Positions 1-10,396 are shown, counted from the first letter of the stretch. The stretch is DNA of 64,000 bases from JAEUMD01 sp044222395 (GCA_044222395.1 JBGANK010000013.1:1-64000), one strand, 5' to 3'. The notes: generated by a model from the sequence alone, not told the origin. Numbers and translations: made by a program.

Positions 1-103
1 TGCACACAAGCGCCGAACACAGATCAGGTCAAGCGGAAAATCGCGCATTTTCGGGCAAATTGCCACAATGGACGCCCCCAATCTGTGCACGCACTGAAAA
101 CGA

Positions 104-147
104 CTTGCGGCGCCCTGGCAGTTTGTCACTGCACGGAGCGCCGCAAG
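104..147 (-). terminator. Probable terminator downstream of lon
   Basis: A perfect 10-bp inverted repeat (104-113 with 138-147) lies about 40 bases past the lon stop codon. Its loop contains a second small stem (gcagt/actgc). On the minus strand a short T-rich stretch (tcgtttt) follows. This fits an intrinsic terminator, although the U-tract is imperfect. Confidence 0.5.
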
Positions 148-189
148 GCTTTATCGAACAGCGTTCGAAAACGTCCGAATCTTGTTCTC

Positions 190-2625
190 TTAGTGAGCAG
201 TAACGCGGGAGCCGCCCTTTTCGGGGTCGTCACCCTCGCCCGACACACCAGAAGCGGCCTGGGCTTCTTCGTCCCACCGGATCGGCTCGGGCACGCGAAT
301 GAGCGCAGTCTTCAAGACCTCTTCGAGACGCGACACCGGAACGATCTCCAGCTTGTTCTTCACCTCGTCGGGAATCTCGGCGAGATCCTTGACGTTTTCC
401 TCAGGGATGCAGACCGTCTTGATGCCGCCGCGCAGTGCGGCCAGCAGCTTCTCCTTCAAGCCGCCGATCGGCAGAACACGACCGCGCAACGTGATTTCGC
501 CGGTCATGGCCACATCCTTGCGGACCGGAATCTGCGTCAGCACCGAGATGATCGCGATCGCCATGGCAACGCCCGCCGAGGGACCATCCTTTGGCGTCGC
601 GCCCTCGGGCACGTGCACGTGGATGTCGTGCTTCTCGAACATCGAGGGGGCGATGCCGAAGTCGACCGAGCGCGAGCGCACGTAGGCGTTGGCGGCCTGG
701 ATCGACTCCTTCATGACGTCGCGCAGGTTGCCGGTCACCGTCATCTTGCCCTTGCCGGGCATCTTGATGCCTTCGATGGTGAGCAGCTCGCCGCCGACCT
801 CGGTCCATGCGAGGCCCGTGACAATGCCGACCTGGTCCTCGGTCTCGGCCTCGCCGTAGCGGAACTTCGGTACGCCGAGGTAAGTGCCGAGATTGTCGAC
901 GTTGACCGTCACCGACTTGTTGGAGGACGTCAGGATCTCCTTCACCGCCTTGCGCGCGAGCTTGGCGATTTCGCGTTCAAGTGAGCGCACGCCGGCTTCC
1001 CGCGTGTAGCGACGGATCAGCTCCTGCAGAGCCGCCTCTTCGATCACCAGTTCGCCATCTTCGAGCCCGTGAGCCTGCTTCTGCTCGGGGATCAGGTGAC
1101 GCTTGGCGATCTCGATCTTCTCGTTCTCGGTGTAGCCGGCAAGACGGATGATCTCCATCCGGTCCATCAGCGGAGGCGGAATGTTGAGCGTGTTCGCAGT
1201 CGTCACGAACATGACGTTGGAGAGGTCATAGTCCACCTCCAGGTAATGGTCGTTGAACGTGTTGTTCTGCTCGGGATCCAGCACCTCGAGCAGCGCCGAG
1301 GACGGGTCGCCGCGGAAGTCGGAACCCATCTTGTCGATCTCGTCGAGCAGGAACAGCGGGTTGACGCGCTTGGTCTTCTTCATCGACTGGATGACCTTGC
1401 CGGGCATCGAGCCGATGTAGGTGCGGCGATGACCGCGGATTTCCGCCTCGTCGCGCACGCCACCAAGCGACATGCGCACGAACTCGCGGCCCGTCGCGTT
1501 GGCGATCGACTTGCCAAGCGAGGTCTTGCCGACGCCGGGCGGACCGACGAGGCAGAGGATGGGCCCCTTGAGCTTGTTGGTGCGGTTCTGGACGGCGAGG
1601 TATTCGACGATGCGCTCCTTCACCTTCTCCAATCCGTAGTGCTCCTTGTCGAGGATCTCCTGTGCCTCGTTCAGGTCCTTCTTGACCTTGCCCTTGACGC
1701 CCCACGGAATCGACAGCAGCCAGTCGAGGTAGTTGCGGACCACGGTCGCCTCGGCCGACATCGGGCTCATCTGCTTGAGCTTCTTCAGTTCAGCCAGCGC
1801 CTTGTCGCGAGCTTCCTTGGACAGCTTGACCTGCTCGATCTTCTCCTCGAACTCGGCGATGTCGTCGCGCTCGTCGGTATCGCCGAGCTCCTTCTGGATC
1901 GCCTTCATCTGCTCGTTCAAGTAGTACTCGCGCTGCGTCTTCTCCATCTGGCGCTTGACGCGGCTGCGGATCTTCTTTTCGACCTGCAGCACGGAGATCT
2001 CGCTCTCCATCAGCGTGTAGACGCGCTCCAGGCGCTCGGAGATCGTGGTCGTCTCCAGCACGTCCTGCTTGTCGGAGATCTTGATCGCCAGATGCGAGGC
2101 GATGGTGTCGGCGAGCTTCGAATAGTCCTCGATCTGCGCGATGGTGCCGAGCACCTCCGGCGAAATCTTCTTGTTGAGCTTGACGTAGTTCTCGAACTGC
2201 GACACGGCCGAACGGGCCAACGCCTCCAGCTCGGTCTTGGAACCCAGCTTCTCGTCGACGCGCTCGATGGCGGCCTCGAAATAGTCGGCGTTCTCCGTGT
2301 AGTTCTTGATGCGCGCGCGCGAGGTGCCTTCCACGAGCACCTTGACGGTGCCGTCGGGGAGCTTCAGCAGCTGCAGCACGGATGCGAGCGTGCCCATCTC
2401 GTAAATCGCATCGGTGGCAGGATCGTCGTCACCGGCATTCTTCTGCGCGGCAAGCAGGATGTGCTTGTCGGTGCGCATCACCTCTTCGAGCGCGTTGATC
2501 GATTTCTCGCGCCCGACGAAGAGGGGGACGATCATGTAGGGAAAGACCACGATGTCACGCAGCGGCAGGACCGGAAACAGCTCCGTGCCGGTGTCGGTAA
2601 CTCGCGTCTGCTTGTCGTCGCTCAT
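190..2625 (-). CDS. lon: ATP-dependent protease Lon
   Basis: Cytosolic hexameric AAA+ serine protease that degrades misfolded and short-lived regulatory proteins. The 811-residue product has the usual length. It shows the N-terminal substrate-binding LON domain (PVLPLRDIVVFPYMIVP), a Walker A motif GPPGVGKTS near residue 361, and a C-terminal peptidase with the nucleophile in PKDGPSAG near residue 682 and its dyad lysine in GGLKEKLLAA near 723. The start is an ATG behind AAGGGT. The gene is the last of a same-strand tig-clpP-clpX-lon set, 346 bases after clpX. A heat-shock type promoter lies in that gap, so lon probably has its own stress-induced transcript. The long open frames on the opposite strand are shadows. 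Confidence 0.98.
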   Translation of the reverse strand: MSDDKQTRVTDTGTELFPVLPLRDIVVFPYMIVPLFVGREKSINALEEVMRTDKHILLAAQKNAGDDDPATDAIYEMGTLASVLQLLKLPDGTVKVLVEGTSRARIKNYTENADYFEAAIERVDEKLGSKTELEALARSAVSQFENYVKLNKKISPEVLGTIAQIEDYSKLADTIASHLAIKISDKQDVLETTTISERLERVYTLMESEISVLQVEKKIRSRVKRQMEKTQREYYLNEQMKAIQKELGDTDERDDIAEFEEKIEQVKLSKEARDKALAELKKLKQMSPMSAEATVVRNYLDWLLSIPWGVKGKVKKDLNEAQEILDKEHYGLEKVKERIVEYLAVQNRTNKLKGPILCLVGPPGVGKTSLGKSIANATGREFVRMSLGGVRDEAEIRGHRRTYIGSMPGKVIQSMKKTKRVNPLFLLDEIDKMGSDFRGDPSSALLEVLDPEQNNTFNDHYLEVDYDLSNVMFVTTANTLNIPPPLMDRMEIIRLAGYTENEKIEIAKRHLIPEQKQAHGLEDGELVIEEAALQELIRRYTREAGVRSLEREIAKLARKAVKEILTSSNKSVTVNVDNLGTYLGVPKFRYGEAETEDQVGIVTGLAWTEVGGELLTIEGIKMPGKGKMTVTGNLRDVMKESIQAANAYVRSRSVDFGIAPSMFEKHDIHVHVPEGATPKDGPSAGVAMAIAIISVLTQIPVRKDVAMTGEITLRGRVLPIGGLKEKLLAALRGGIKTVCIPEENVKDLAEIPDEVKNKLEIVPVSRLEEVLKTALIRVPEPIRWDEEAQAASGVSGEGDDPEKGGSRVTAH

Positions 2626-2833
2626 GTCATGACCCTTGGCTCACGCCGCCGGATAATTCCAGTCGGCTCAGGCAGGCAACCCAGCTTCCCGGCGAACCTC
2701 CCATGCATACGGCATCAAGAGACCAGCCAAGCGGCAGGATCGAGGTGGGAGATCAACGAGACTACGGCAGACACGTCGACCGGCGCTGGCTCGCGCAGTC
2801 CGCCGTCAATGCCTCGTTCGCCTCCACTGGAAC

Positions 2834-2861
2834 AGATGGGGTACGCTAAACGTGGATCAAG
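2834..2861 (-). promoter_or_regulatory. Sigma-32 (RpoH) type promoter for lon
   Basis: Read on the minus strand: CTTGATC (2855-2861), a 13-base spacer, then CCCCATCT (2834-2841). The enterobacterial RpoH consensus is CTTGAAA-N12-14-CCCCATnT, so the -10 matches at every defined base and the -35 at five of seven. It sits about 200 bases before the lon ATG. RpoH control of lon is well established in proteobacteria. Activity here is inferred. Confidence 0.65.
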
Positions 2862-2971
2862 GGCGCACCCGATTTTTGTTGTACCGCCTCCCAAGACTGG
2901 CGAAAAGCGGACCATCCGGCGCTAGTCTACACGTGCACATAAGGGTGCAAAGTCCGGCGCGGCCAAAAACC

Positions 2972-4228
<1,257 letters not shown>

Positions 4229-4831
4229 CTGTCGTCTCTCACCCAGGCCTATGCGACCAGCCGGAGCCCCTGAAGTGTCCGCAGTTTCGGGCGGAGCGCC
4301 GTCATGAGGCTTGAACTATACCCTTGCGGGCGAATTGCGACCATGCCCGCCACGGAGCACAAGAATCCATCTAATCCGATCTGAACACGCTAGCGTCCAC
4401 CAGATCAAGAATGGATTAACGGGTTCGTGTGGTGGGATCGTGATTTTCGCGCGGACGTGACCTTGCAGGGACAAGCTATTGACTCAAACCAAACAACCTG
4501 CGGTTCTTGGGTCATTTACTGGAACGAACCGGCAACATCAGCGGGGCCTTCACTTACGTTGGATCTGGGTGCTGCGGAGGCCGCCGGCAAGGCCCCCTCA
4601 TCTATTCGTGTGTGCGCCAACTGTTCGCTGCCTAACACAGTTCCGCGCCCTGATCTTCATCACCATTTCTAATGGATCCCCAAAGAAAATATCGCGTGTC
4701 GCTGGCGCGCGGCAGAGCCCGGCTCAAGGAACGCTCCTGAGCCGAGACGCTTGGCAATCGCCAGAAGAACGTCGTGATGTAGGCGAAGCGATATCAAGGC
4801 ACGCAAACGTTAGGCGATACGTGCCGGCCGC
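4229..4831. other. Long spacer between clpP and clpX without a recognisable gene
   Basis: No open frame here has coding character: the plus-strand ORFs at 4427-4672 and 4479-4919 lack recognisable motifs, and the second runs into clpP. About 90 bases past the clpP stop there is a bulged hairpin (about 4720-4744, cggctca-a-gga with tcc-tgagccg) that could act as a weak terminator. A TATAGT element on the minus strand (4316-4321) is a possible -10 for clpX, but no convincing -35 accompanies it. Confidence 0.4.
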
Positions 4832-5479
4832 TTACGACTTGCTCGCGGCTGCGACAGCGCTTTCGGTTTCCTCGCGCTTGGTCATGACGCGATCGATGAT
4901 GCCGAACTCCTTGGCCTGATCGGCGGTCATGAAGTAGTCGCGGTCGAGCGTGCGCTCGATGGTTTCGTAGGGCTGTCCGGTGTGCTGGACGTAGACCTCG
5001 TTCAGGCGCCGCTTCATCTTGATGATGTCCTCGGCGTGACGCTCAATGTCGGAAGCCTGCCCGGAAAAGCCGCCGGAAGGCTGATGCACCATGATACGCG
5101 CGTTGGGCAGCGCGAAACGCATGGCCTTGTGACCTGCGCACAGAAGCAGCGAGCCCATCGATGCCGCCTGGCCAATGCACAGCGTCGCCACCGGCGGCTT
5201 GATGAACTGCATGGTGTCGTAGATCGCCATGCCGCTCGTCACCACGCCACCGGGCGAGTTGATGTACATGGAGATCTCTTTCTTCGGGTTCTCCGCCTCG
5301 AGGAAGAGCAGCTGCATGCAGATCGACGCCGCCATGTGGTCTTCGATCGGGCCGGTGACGAAGATGATGCGCTCCTTCAACAGCCGCGACGGCAGGTCAT
5401 AGCCGCGCTCGCCGCGGGTCGTCTGCTCGACCACCATCGGCCAGAAGGTGTTGGTCACGGTATCGACGGGATCGCGCAT
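4832..5479 (-). CDS. clpP: ATP-dependent Clp protease proteolytic subunit ClpP
   Basis: Tetradecameric serine peptidase chamber of ClpXP and ClpAP. The catalytic triad is visible: Ser107 in GQAASMGS, His132 in MVHQPSGG and Asp181 in LDRDYF. At 215 residues it has normal length for alphaproteobacteria. The ATG at 5479 follows an AGGAGA ribosome-binding site at good spacing. It lies between tig and clpX on the same strand, the conserved order for this protease/chaperone set. Confidence 0.98.
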   Translation of the reverse strand: MRDPVDTVTNTFWPMVVEQTTRGERGYDLPSRLLKERIIFVTGPIEDHMAASICMQLLFLEAENPKKEISMYINSPGGVVTSGMAIYDTMQFIKPPVATLCIGQAASMGSLLLCAGHKAMRFALPNARIMVHQPSGGFSGQASDIERHAEDIIKMKRRLNEVYVQHTGQPYETIERTLDRDYFMTADQAKEFGIIDRVMTKREETESAVAAASKS

Positions 5480-5750
5480 CGGTTTCTCCTGGTCGCGAAT
5501 TCTGCGGCCTATGCGGCCACCCCTGACGGGCGGCCTCCTCAGTTGTGAATATCATGACCGGCCCGGTGTTGGGCAAGGGGCCGGCATTGCGAGCGGCGTT
5601 TGACACGTCCGAGTGGGTTCGCTTTCGATTGAGTCGCGACCCTACTCTATCTCTTTGCTTTGAACATGTTTTTCACGCTGAACCGCCGCACACTTCAGCT
5701 AAACATGCGCTAGCGAAATTGGCGGCAATCGACTGCGGTGAGGTTGCAGA

Positions 5751-7106
5751 TCAAACGTTTGTTGCCGCCTCGAGCGCCTGCATCAGCTCATCCTTCGACA
5801 CCGACTTTTCCGCGGGCTTGGCCTGTTCCAGGACGTAGTCGACGACCTTGTCCTCGAATAGCGGCGCCCGCAGCTGGGCCAGCGCTCCCGGCGTCTTTTC
5901 ATAGTACTCGTAAACAAACTTTTCCTGGCCCGGATAGCGGCGCGCCTGATCGACGAGCGCGCGGCGCAATTCGTCCTGGGAGACCTGGATCTTGTTCTTC
6001 TCGCCGATCTCGCCGATGACCAGTCCCAGACGGACGCGCCGCTCGGCGAGCTTGCGATATTCCTCGCGCGCGCCGTCTTCGGTCTTGCCCTCGTCCTCGA
6101 AGCTCTTGCCGGAACGCAGCATCTCGTCGCCGAGCTGCTTCCAGATGCTTTCGAACTCGCTGTCGACGAGGGAGGCTGGCAGTGTGAAGTCATGCGACTT
6201 CTCAAGCTCATCCAAAAGTTCGCGTTTGATCTTGATGCGCGAAGCCTGGGTGTACTCCTGCTGCAGCTGCTGGCTCACCAGTTCCTTCAGCTTGTCGAGA
6301 TTTTCGACGCCCAACGTCTTGGCAAGCTCGTCGTCGATCTCCGGAAGCTTGGGAGCCGCGACCTCGCTGATCTTGACCTCGAAGTCGGCCTCCTTGCCGG
6401 CCAGCGTGTCGACTTGATACTCGTCGGGGAACCTCGCCTTGACGACCTTCTCGTCGCCGGCCCTGACGCCGACGAGGCCTTCCTCGAAACCGGGAATGAA
6501 GTTGCCCTGGCCGACGATGACGGCCATGTCCTTGTCCTCGCCGCCCTCAAAGGGCACGCCATCGATCTTGCCTATGAAGTCCAGCGTGACGCGATCGCCA
6601 TTGGCGGCAACACGCCCCTCCTCTGGCTCGTAGGTCGTTGCGCGCTTGGCCAGATCGGCAACTGCGGTCTCGACGGAATCGGGCGCGACATCGACGACCA
6701 GGCGTTCCAGTTTGAGCTTGCTCAAGTCGGCGATCGTGATCTGAGGCAGCACCTCGAACGACATCTGGTAGGCGAGGTCGGCGTTGCCGGAAATGACTTT
6801 CTCGATCTCGTCCTTGTCCTCGGGCAGGTTGATGTCGGGCTGCATCGCCGGGCGCTCATTGCGGTCGGAGATCGCCTTGGTGCTGGTCTCGCGCACGGTC
6901 TGCTCGAGCACCTCGGCCATCACGGAACGGCCGTAGAGCTTCTTGATGTGGGCGAGTGGCACCTTGCCCTTGCGGAACCCCTTCAGCTGGACTCGGTCCT
7001 TGATCTCGTCGAGGCGCTGATTGAAGCGTTCGCCAAGCTCCGTCTGGTCGACCGTGACCTTGAGCGTGCGCTTCAGTCCGTCTGTGTTCAGCTCCGTGAT
7101 GTGCAT
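5751..7106 (-). CDS. tig: Trigger factor, ribosome-associated chaperone and prolyl isomerase
   Basis: Binds at the ribosome exit tunnel and shields nascent chains. The protein shows the ribosome-docking signature GFRKGKVP in the N-terminal domain, an FKBP-type isomerase domain (VTLDFIGKIDGVPFEGG, GNFIPGFEEGLVG) in the middle and the helical C-terminal chaperone arms. The frame is open a little further upstream, from a TTG at 7127. The ATG at 7106, giving MHITELNTDGLKR, is the usual N-terminus and is chosen here. It is first in the tig-clpP-clpX-lon order, downstream of a tRNA-Leu gene on the same strand. Confidence 0.97.
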   Translation of the reverse strand: MHITELNTDGLKRTLKVTVDQTELGERFNQRLDEIKDRVQLKGFRKGKVPLAHIKKLYGRSVMAEVLEQTVRETSTKAISDRNERPAMQPDINLPEDKDEIEKVISGNADLAYQMSFEVLPQITIADLSKLKLERLVVDVAPDSVETAVADLAKRATTYEPEEGRVAANGDRVTLDFIGKIDGVPFEGGEDKDMAVIVGQGNFIPGFEEGLVGVRAGDEKVVKARFPDEYQVDTLAGKEADFEVKISEVAAPKLPEIDDELAKTLGVENLDKLKELVSQQLQQEYTQASRIKIKRELLDELEKSHDFTLPASLVDSEFESIWKQLGDEMLRSGKSFEDEGKTEDGAREEYRKLAERRVRLGLVIGEIGEKNKIQVSQDELRRALVDQARRYPGQEKFVYEYYEKTPGALAQLRAPLFEDKVVDYVLEQAKPAEKSVSKDELMQALEAATNV

Positions 7107-7226
7107 ATCATCAATGCCTTCGGTCAACCCTGGTTGCTGGAGGCGTTCGGGTGCCGCCTCCTCTCATGCTTCGCCGATGCCTCATGCGAGGTCATCCATG
7201 ACGTGCGTTCGCAAAGTCTGGAGCAC

Positions 7227-7311
<85 letters not shown>

Positions 7312-7639
7312 AAGCGCCAATTGGGGGGGCATCGGGCGCGGGGACACTCCGGCTTGGCGCCGGGGCCCCTGGCTCCCTCGATACCCCGGATCCCCAGGTG
7401 CGGCGCCGAACCGTCAGCTCGTGCTTCGCGAGACAAGTCTCGGGCGAACATATATCTGCCGAGGGTGGCGGAGATCAATCCTGAGAATTGGGGAAAATCG
7501 GGGTGTGCGGCGGCCCGTCACTGGTCACCGCATGGGGAGAAACCCCGTGATCACGCGCGGGCTCGAGATGTTCGGACTTCGGAAGGTGAATTGTGGAACG
7601 GTCGGGTCAAGTGCTGACCCGACCGGCATGGACCGATGG
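7312..7639. other. Non-coding spacer between tRNA-Leu and a small membrane-protein gene
   Basis: This GC-rich stretch contains two GGCGCC palindromes near 7355-7410 and short C- and G-rich runs. No open frame with coding character, known RNA or convincing terminator was recognised. The upstream promoter of the tRNA gene should lie just above 7311. Confidence 0.4.
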
Positions 7640-7792
7640 CTATCTTTGCGAGAAGAAAAGGCCTGTCGCGAAGATTGCGATAACGGCCGGCAGGACCATC
7701 ACGGCATAGGGGATGTGGGGGACGGAAAGGTCGGCATTCCCGAACATCAGCAATCCCGCAACCGAAATGATTGCAACGAGCAACTTCCACAT
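7640..7792 (-). CDS. Small two-helix membrane protein, 50 residues
   Basis: A short gene inside a longer uninformative frame. The chosen ATG at 7792 is preceded by a strong AAGGAG site seven bases upstream, which decides the start. The product begins MWKLLVAIISVAGLLMFG and ends in a second hydrophobic segment (YAVMVLPAVIAIFATGLFF) and SQR, so it should be a two-pass inner-membrane peptide. It matches no family I know. The ribosome-binding site and membrane-like composition argue that it is real. It is followed by tRNA-Leu and preceded by the outer-membrane protein gene on the same strand. Confidence 0.65.
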   Translation of the reverse strand: MWKLLVAIISVAGLLMFGNADLSVPHIPYAVMVLPAVIAIFATGLFFSQR

Positions 7793-7968
7793 TTGCCCGC
7801 TCCTTGGTTCGCGCTGGCGGGCCCAATTACCCGGTAGCGGCTGCAAGCGTGCAAAGGCATCCAAGCAAGGCTTGTGCCAGCGGCTCGGTGCAGCTCCCAG
7901 TGTTAACGATCGGCCCAGGGGTCGCGCGGCGGTACGCGCGGCGGCTGGCGCGCCAAGCACAAAGGCCA

Positions 7969-7997
7969 GCGGCCGCCCCCGGGAAGGGAGCGGCCGC
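7969..7997 (-). terminator. Probable terminator after the outer-membrane protein gene
   Basis: An 8-bp GC-only stem (gcggccgc at 7969-7976 with gcggccgc at 7990-7997) with further C/G pairing in the loop lies about 50 bases past the stop of the beta-barrel gene. On the minus strand it is followed by tggcctttg. This fits an intrinsic terminator. Confidence 0.55.
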
Positions 7998-8044
7998 GCG
8001 AAACATTGTCATTTGGGATCGGGAAGCGTCTTGGACTCGTGCCT

Positions 8045-9007
8045 CTACTTCATCGGCTCGGGCATGGCGTCGCAGCAGTTGCCGGTGCCGAAGTGATAGC
8101 GCAGGCCAACCTTGATCTCGTGTGCCGTCAGGTCGTCAAGCTTCACAGCCGGGTTGACGTTGAAGGCGGTATCGGAGCGCTGGCTGGTGATCGAGCCGGT
8201 ATCGATGTAGCGATAGCCGATGTCGAGGATGGCGCGGTCGGAAAGCTGCACGCCGACACCCGCCATCAGCGACCAGGCGAACGCCAGGTCGTTGTTGCCG
8301 TGGATCTGGTTGACCAAGTTGGGGTTGCCGGTGAAGGAGATGTTATCGAGCTGGTGGTAGGCGGCGCCGATACCCGCACCGATGTAGGGGACGAAGCGAC
8401 CGAACTTGCCGATGTCGTAGTAGGCGTTGAACATCAGCGTCGTGGTCTTGAGCGAGCTGTGGATCGGGTCTTCTGTTACCGGAGGCGGGGCAACGCCCGT
8501 TCCGGTACCGATCAGGCTGCCCTGATATGCGGCGGGCTCGCCGCTGAAGTCGCGAGAACCACGGAAGCCCAGCATCATCTCTGCGCGCAATCCGCGCGAA
8601 CCGGATCCGCAGCCGGCGCCGACTTCACCCAGCCACGTGTTGTCGAGGCTGGCGTTGGCGATCGCGGAACCTGCGAACGTAGAGCCGACCTCGTTGGCAT
8701 CGATGATACCGTTGCCGTTCAGGTCTCCGTCTGGGATGCCGTCGCCGTTGGCATCGGCTGTGTTGAACGTCTGATTGTTCACCGGCCAGGACGCGGACGG
8801 GTCGTTCGACCACGAATAGCCGATGTCGGCGCGAACGTAGCACGGTCCGGCGCCGCCCGATTGCATGACGCGCGGAAGTGGCACATAGCCGTCCTTTGTG
8901 GATCCCTCACCGCGGGGACCGAGATCGGCGGCATTAGCCGGCATAGCGGCAATGGCGACCACGGCGAGCGCTGCCGAGGCGATGCCAGCTTTGCGGAGTA
9001 CAGTCAT
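8045..9007 (-). CDS. Outer-membrane beta-barrel protein with a calcium-loop-like insert
   Basis: A secreted barrel of the small OmpA/Omp25-like porin family common in Rhizobiales. The start at 9007 (MTVLRKAG) has GAGGG upstream and gives a clear signal peptide ending ...PANA-ADL; the frame extends nine codons further. Downstream, alternating strands such as GYSWSND, MFNAYYDIGK, FVPYIGAGIGAAYH and LDIGYRYIDTG end with HEIKVGLRYHF, a typical closing strand. Unusually, an early loop holds two Asp/Asn/Gly-rich motifs (DANGDGIPD, DLNGNGIIDANE) like EF-hand or dockerin calcium loops. The gene is divergent from cysteine synthase, with a CtrA box in between. Confidence 0.85.
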   Translation of the reverse strand: MTVLRKAGIASAALAVVAIAAMPANAADLGPRGEGSTKDGYVPLPRVMQSGGAGPCYVRADIGYSWSNDPSASWPVNNQTFNTADANGDGIPDGDLNGNGIIDANEVGSTFAGSAIANASLDNTWLGEVGAGCGSGSRGLRAEMMLGFRGSRDFSGEPAAYQGSLIGTGTGVAPPPVTEDPIHSSLKTTTLMFNAYYDIGKFGRFVPYIGAGIGAAYHQLDNISFTGNPNLVNQIHGNNDLAFAWSLMAGVGVQLSDRAILDIGYRYIDTGSITSQRSDTAFNVNPAVKLDDLTAHEIKVGLRYHFGTGNCCDAMPEPMK

Positions 9008-9092
9008 TTGGCTTTCCCTCTTTGAACCAGGCACTCGTGCGCGGAGGCCTGTAGACCTCGTCGTCTACCGGGGCATATTGCTACGAGTGCAG

Positions 9093-9107
9093 TTAATTGG
9101 GGGTTAA
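9093..9107 (-). promoter_or_regulatory. CtrA-type binding box upstream of the outer-membrane protein
   Basis: On the minus strand the sequence reads TTAA-CCCCCAA-TTAAC, an exact match to the alphaproteobacterial CtrA consensus TTAA-N7-TTAAC. It sits 86 bases before the chosen ATG of the beta-barrel gene and about 140 bases before the divergent cysteine synthase gene. CtrA control of envelope genes is established in Caulobacter. Here it is inferred from the motif. Confidence 0.6.
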
Positions 9108-9249
9108 GGGGTGCTTCAGATTGGCATAAGTCGATTGGCGCACACTGCGACGTTGCGTGTCTGCGACCTTGCAGGGCGCGGGTGGCGCAGCTAGTTTGGC
9201 GCCGATTTTCGGGCAGCGCTTGATGGTTAATTCAGGTCAGAGGGGTCGC

Positions 9250-10302
9250 ATGTTGCCGTTTCACAATAGCGTCGCGGAAGCCGTGGGACGCACACCCCTC
9301 ATCAAGTTGCGGCGGGCCAGCGAAGCGACCGGCTGCACGATCCTGGGCAAGGCCGAATTCATGAACCCCGGGCAATCGGTGAAGGATCGCGCGGCGCTCT
9401 TCATCATCAAGGATGCGCTGGCGCGGGGGACGCTTCGTCCGGGCGGAACCATTGTCGAGGGAACCGCGGGTAACACCGGCATCGGATTGACCGTGCTCGC
9501 CAATGCGATGCGTTTCAAGAGTGTGATCGTCATTCCGGAGACGCAGTCACAGGAAAAGAAGGACACGCTGCGTCTGCTCGGCGCCGAGTTGGTCGAAGTG
9601 CCGGCGGTCCCCTACAAGAACCCCAACAACTACGTGAAGTATTCAGCACGCCTTGCCGAGGCGCTGGCGAAGCGTTTGCCCGCCGGTGCGATCTGGGCCA
9701 ACCAGTTCGACAATGTCGCCAACCGGCAGGCGCACATCGAGACAACCGCGGAAGAGATCTGGACCGACACCGGCGGCAAGGTGGACGGGTTCATCTGCGC
9801 GGTGGGCTCAGGGGGCACGCTTGGCGGTGTGTCGCTCGGGCTCAAGGCGAAGAACCCGAAGATCGTGATCGGCCTTGCCGATCCGCCCGGCGCGGCGCTT
9901 TTCAGCTACTACACGACGGGCAAGCTGGCGGCGGAGGGCTCGTCGATCACGGAAGGCATCGGACAGGGTCGCATCACGGCCAATCTGGATGGGGTGACTG
10001 TCGATCGCGCCTACCGGATCGAGGACGAGCTGGCGGTCAAGACCGTATTCGAGTTGCTTGCCGACGAAGGCTTTTGTCTTGGCGCGTCCTCTGGTGTCAA
10101 TGTCGCCGGAGCGGTGCAGCTTGCCCGCGATCTTGGCCCCGGTCACACGATCGTGACTATTCTGTGCGACCTGGGCTACAGATATCAGTCGAAGCTGTTC
10201 AACGCAGATTTCCTCGACAGCAAGGGGTTGCCGGTGCCGGCTTGGCTGCGCAGATCGAGATCAGACCTGCCGGTGGTATTCGATCCACCTCAGTCGAGTT
10301 GA
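9250..10302 (+). CDS. Cysteine synthase A-like PLP enzyme
   Basis: Pyridoxal-phosphate beta-replacement enzyme that makes cysteine from O-acetylserine and sulfide. The PLP lysine lies in MNPGQSVKDRAA. The substrate/phosphate loops are EGTAGNTGIGL (usually EPTSGNTGI in CysK) and GSGGTLGGV. The ATG at 9250 follows AGAGGGG; the frame is open from 9157 but without such a site. The C-terminus (RYQSKLFNADFL) resembles the longer alphaproteobacterial cysteine synthases. It heads a sulfur-related run with two rhodanese-fold genes. A cystathionine beta-synthase-like activity cannot be excluded. Confidence 0.88.
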   Translation: MLPFHNSVAEAVGRTPLIKLRRASEATGCTILGKAEFMNPGQSVKDRAALFIIKDALARGTLRPGGTIVEGTAGNTGIGLTVLANAMRFKSVIVIPETQSQEKKDTLRLLGAELVEVPAVPYKNPNNYVKYSARLAEALAKRLPAGAIWANQFDNVANRQAHIETTAEEIWTDTGGKVDGFICAVGSGGTLGGVSLGLKAKNPKIVIGLADPPGAALFSYYTTGKLAAEGSSITEGIGQGRITANLDGVTVDRAYRIEDELAVKTVFELLADEGFCLGASSGVNVAGAVQLARDLGPGHTIVTILCDLGYRYQSKLFNADFLDSKGLPVPAWLRRSRSDLPVVFDPPQSS

Positions 10303-10396
10303 CGATCGGCCCCGGCGAAAGCTACGCACGGGGGCAAGGCCGACCAACACACAGCGGCACCGATCGCTGCCACGACCATGAACCGGAGGACCAACC

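Noticed and set aside
1069..2925. A 618-codon plus-strand open frame opposite lon
   Set aside because: Antisense shadow of a GC-rich gene; it lacks recognisable motifs while lon is fully conserved.
4479..4919. A 146-codon plus-strand frame in the clpP-clpX spacer
   Set aside because: No motifs, no ribosome-binding site of note, and it runs into the 3' end of clpP.
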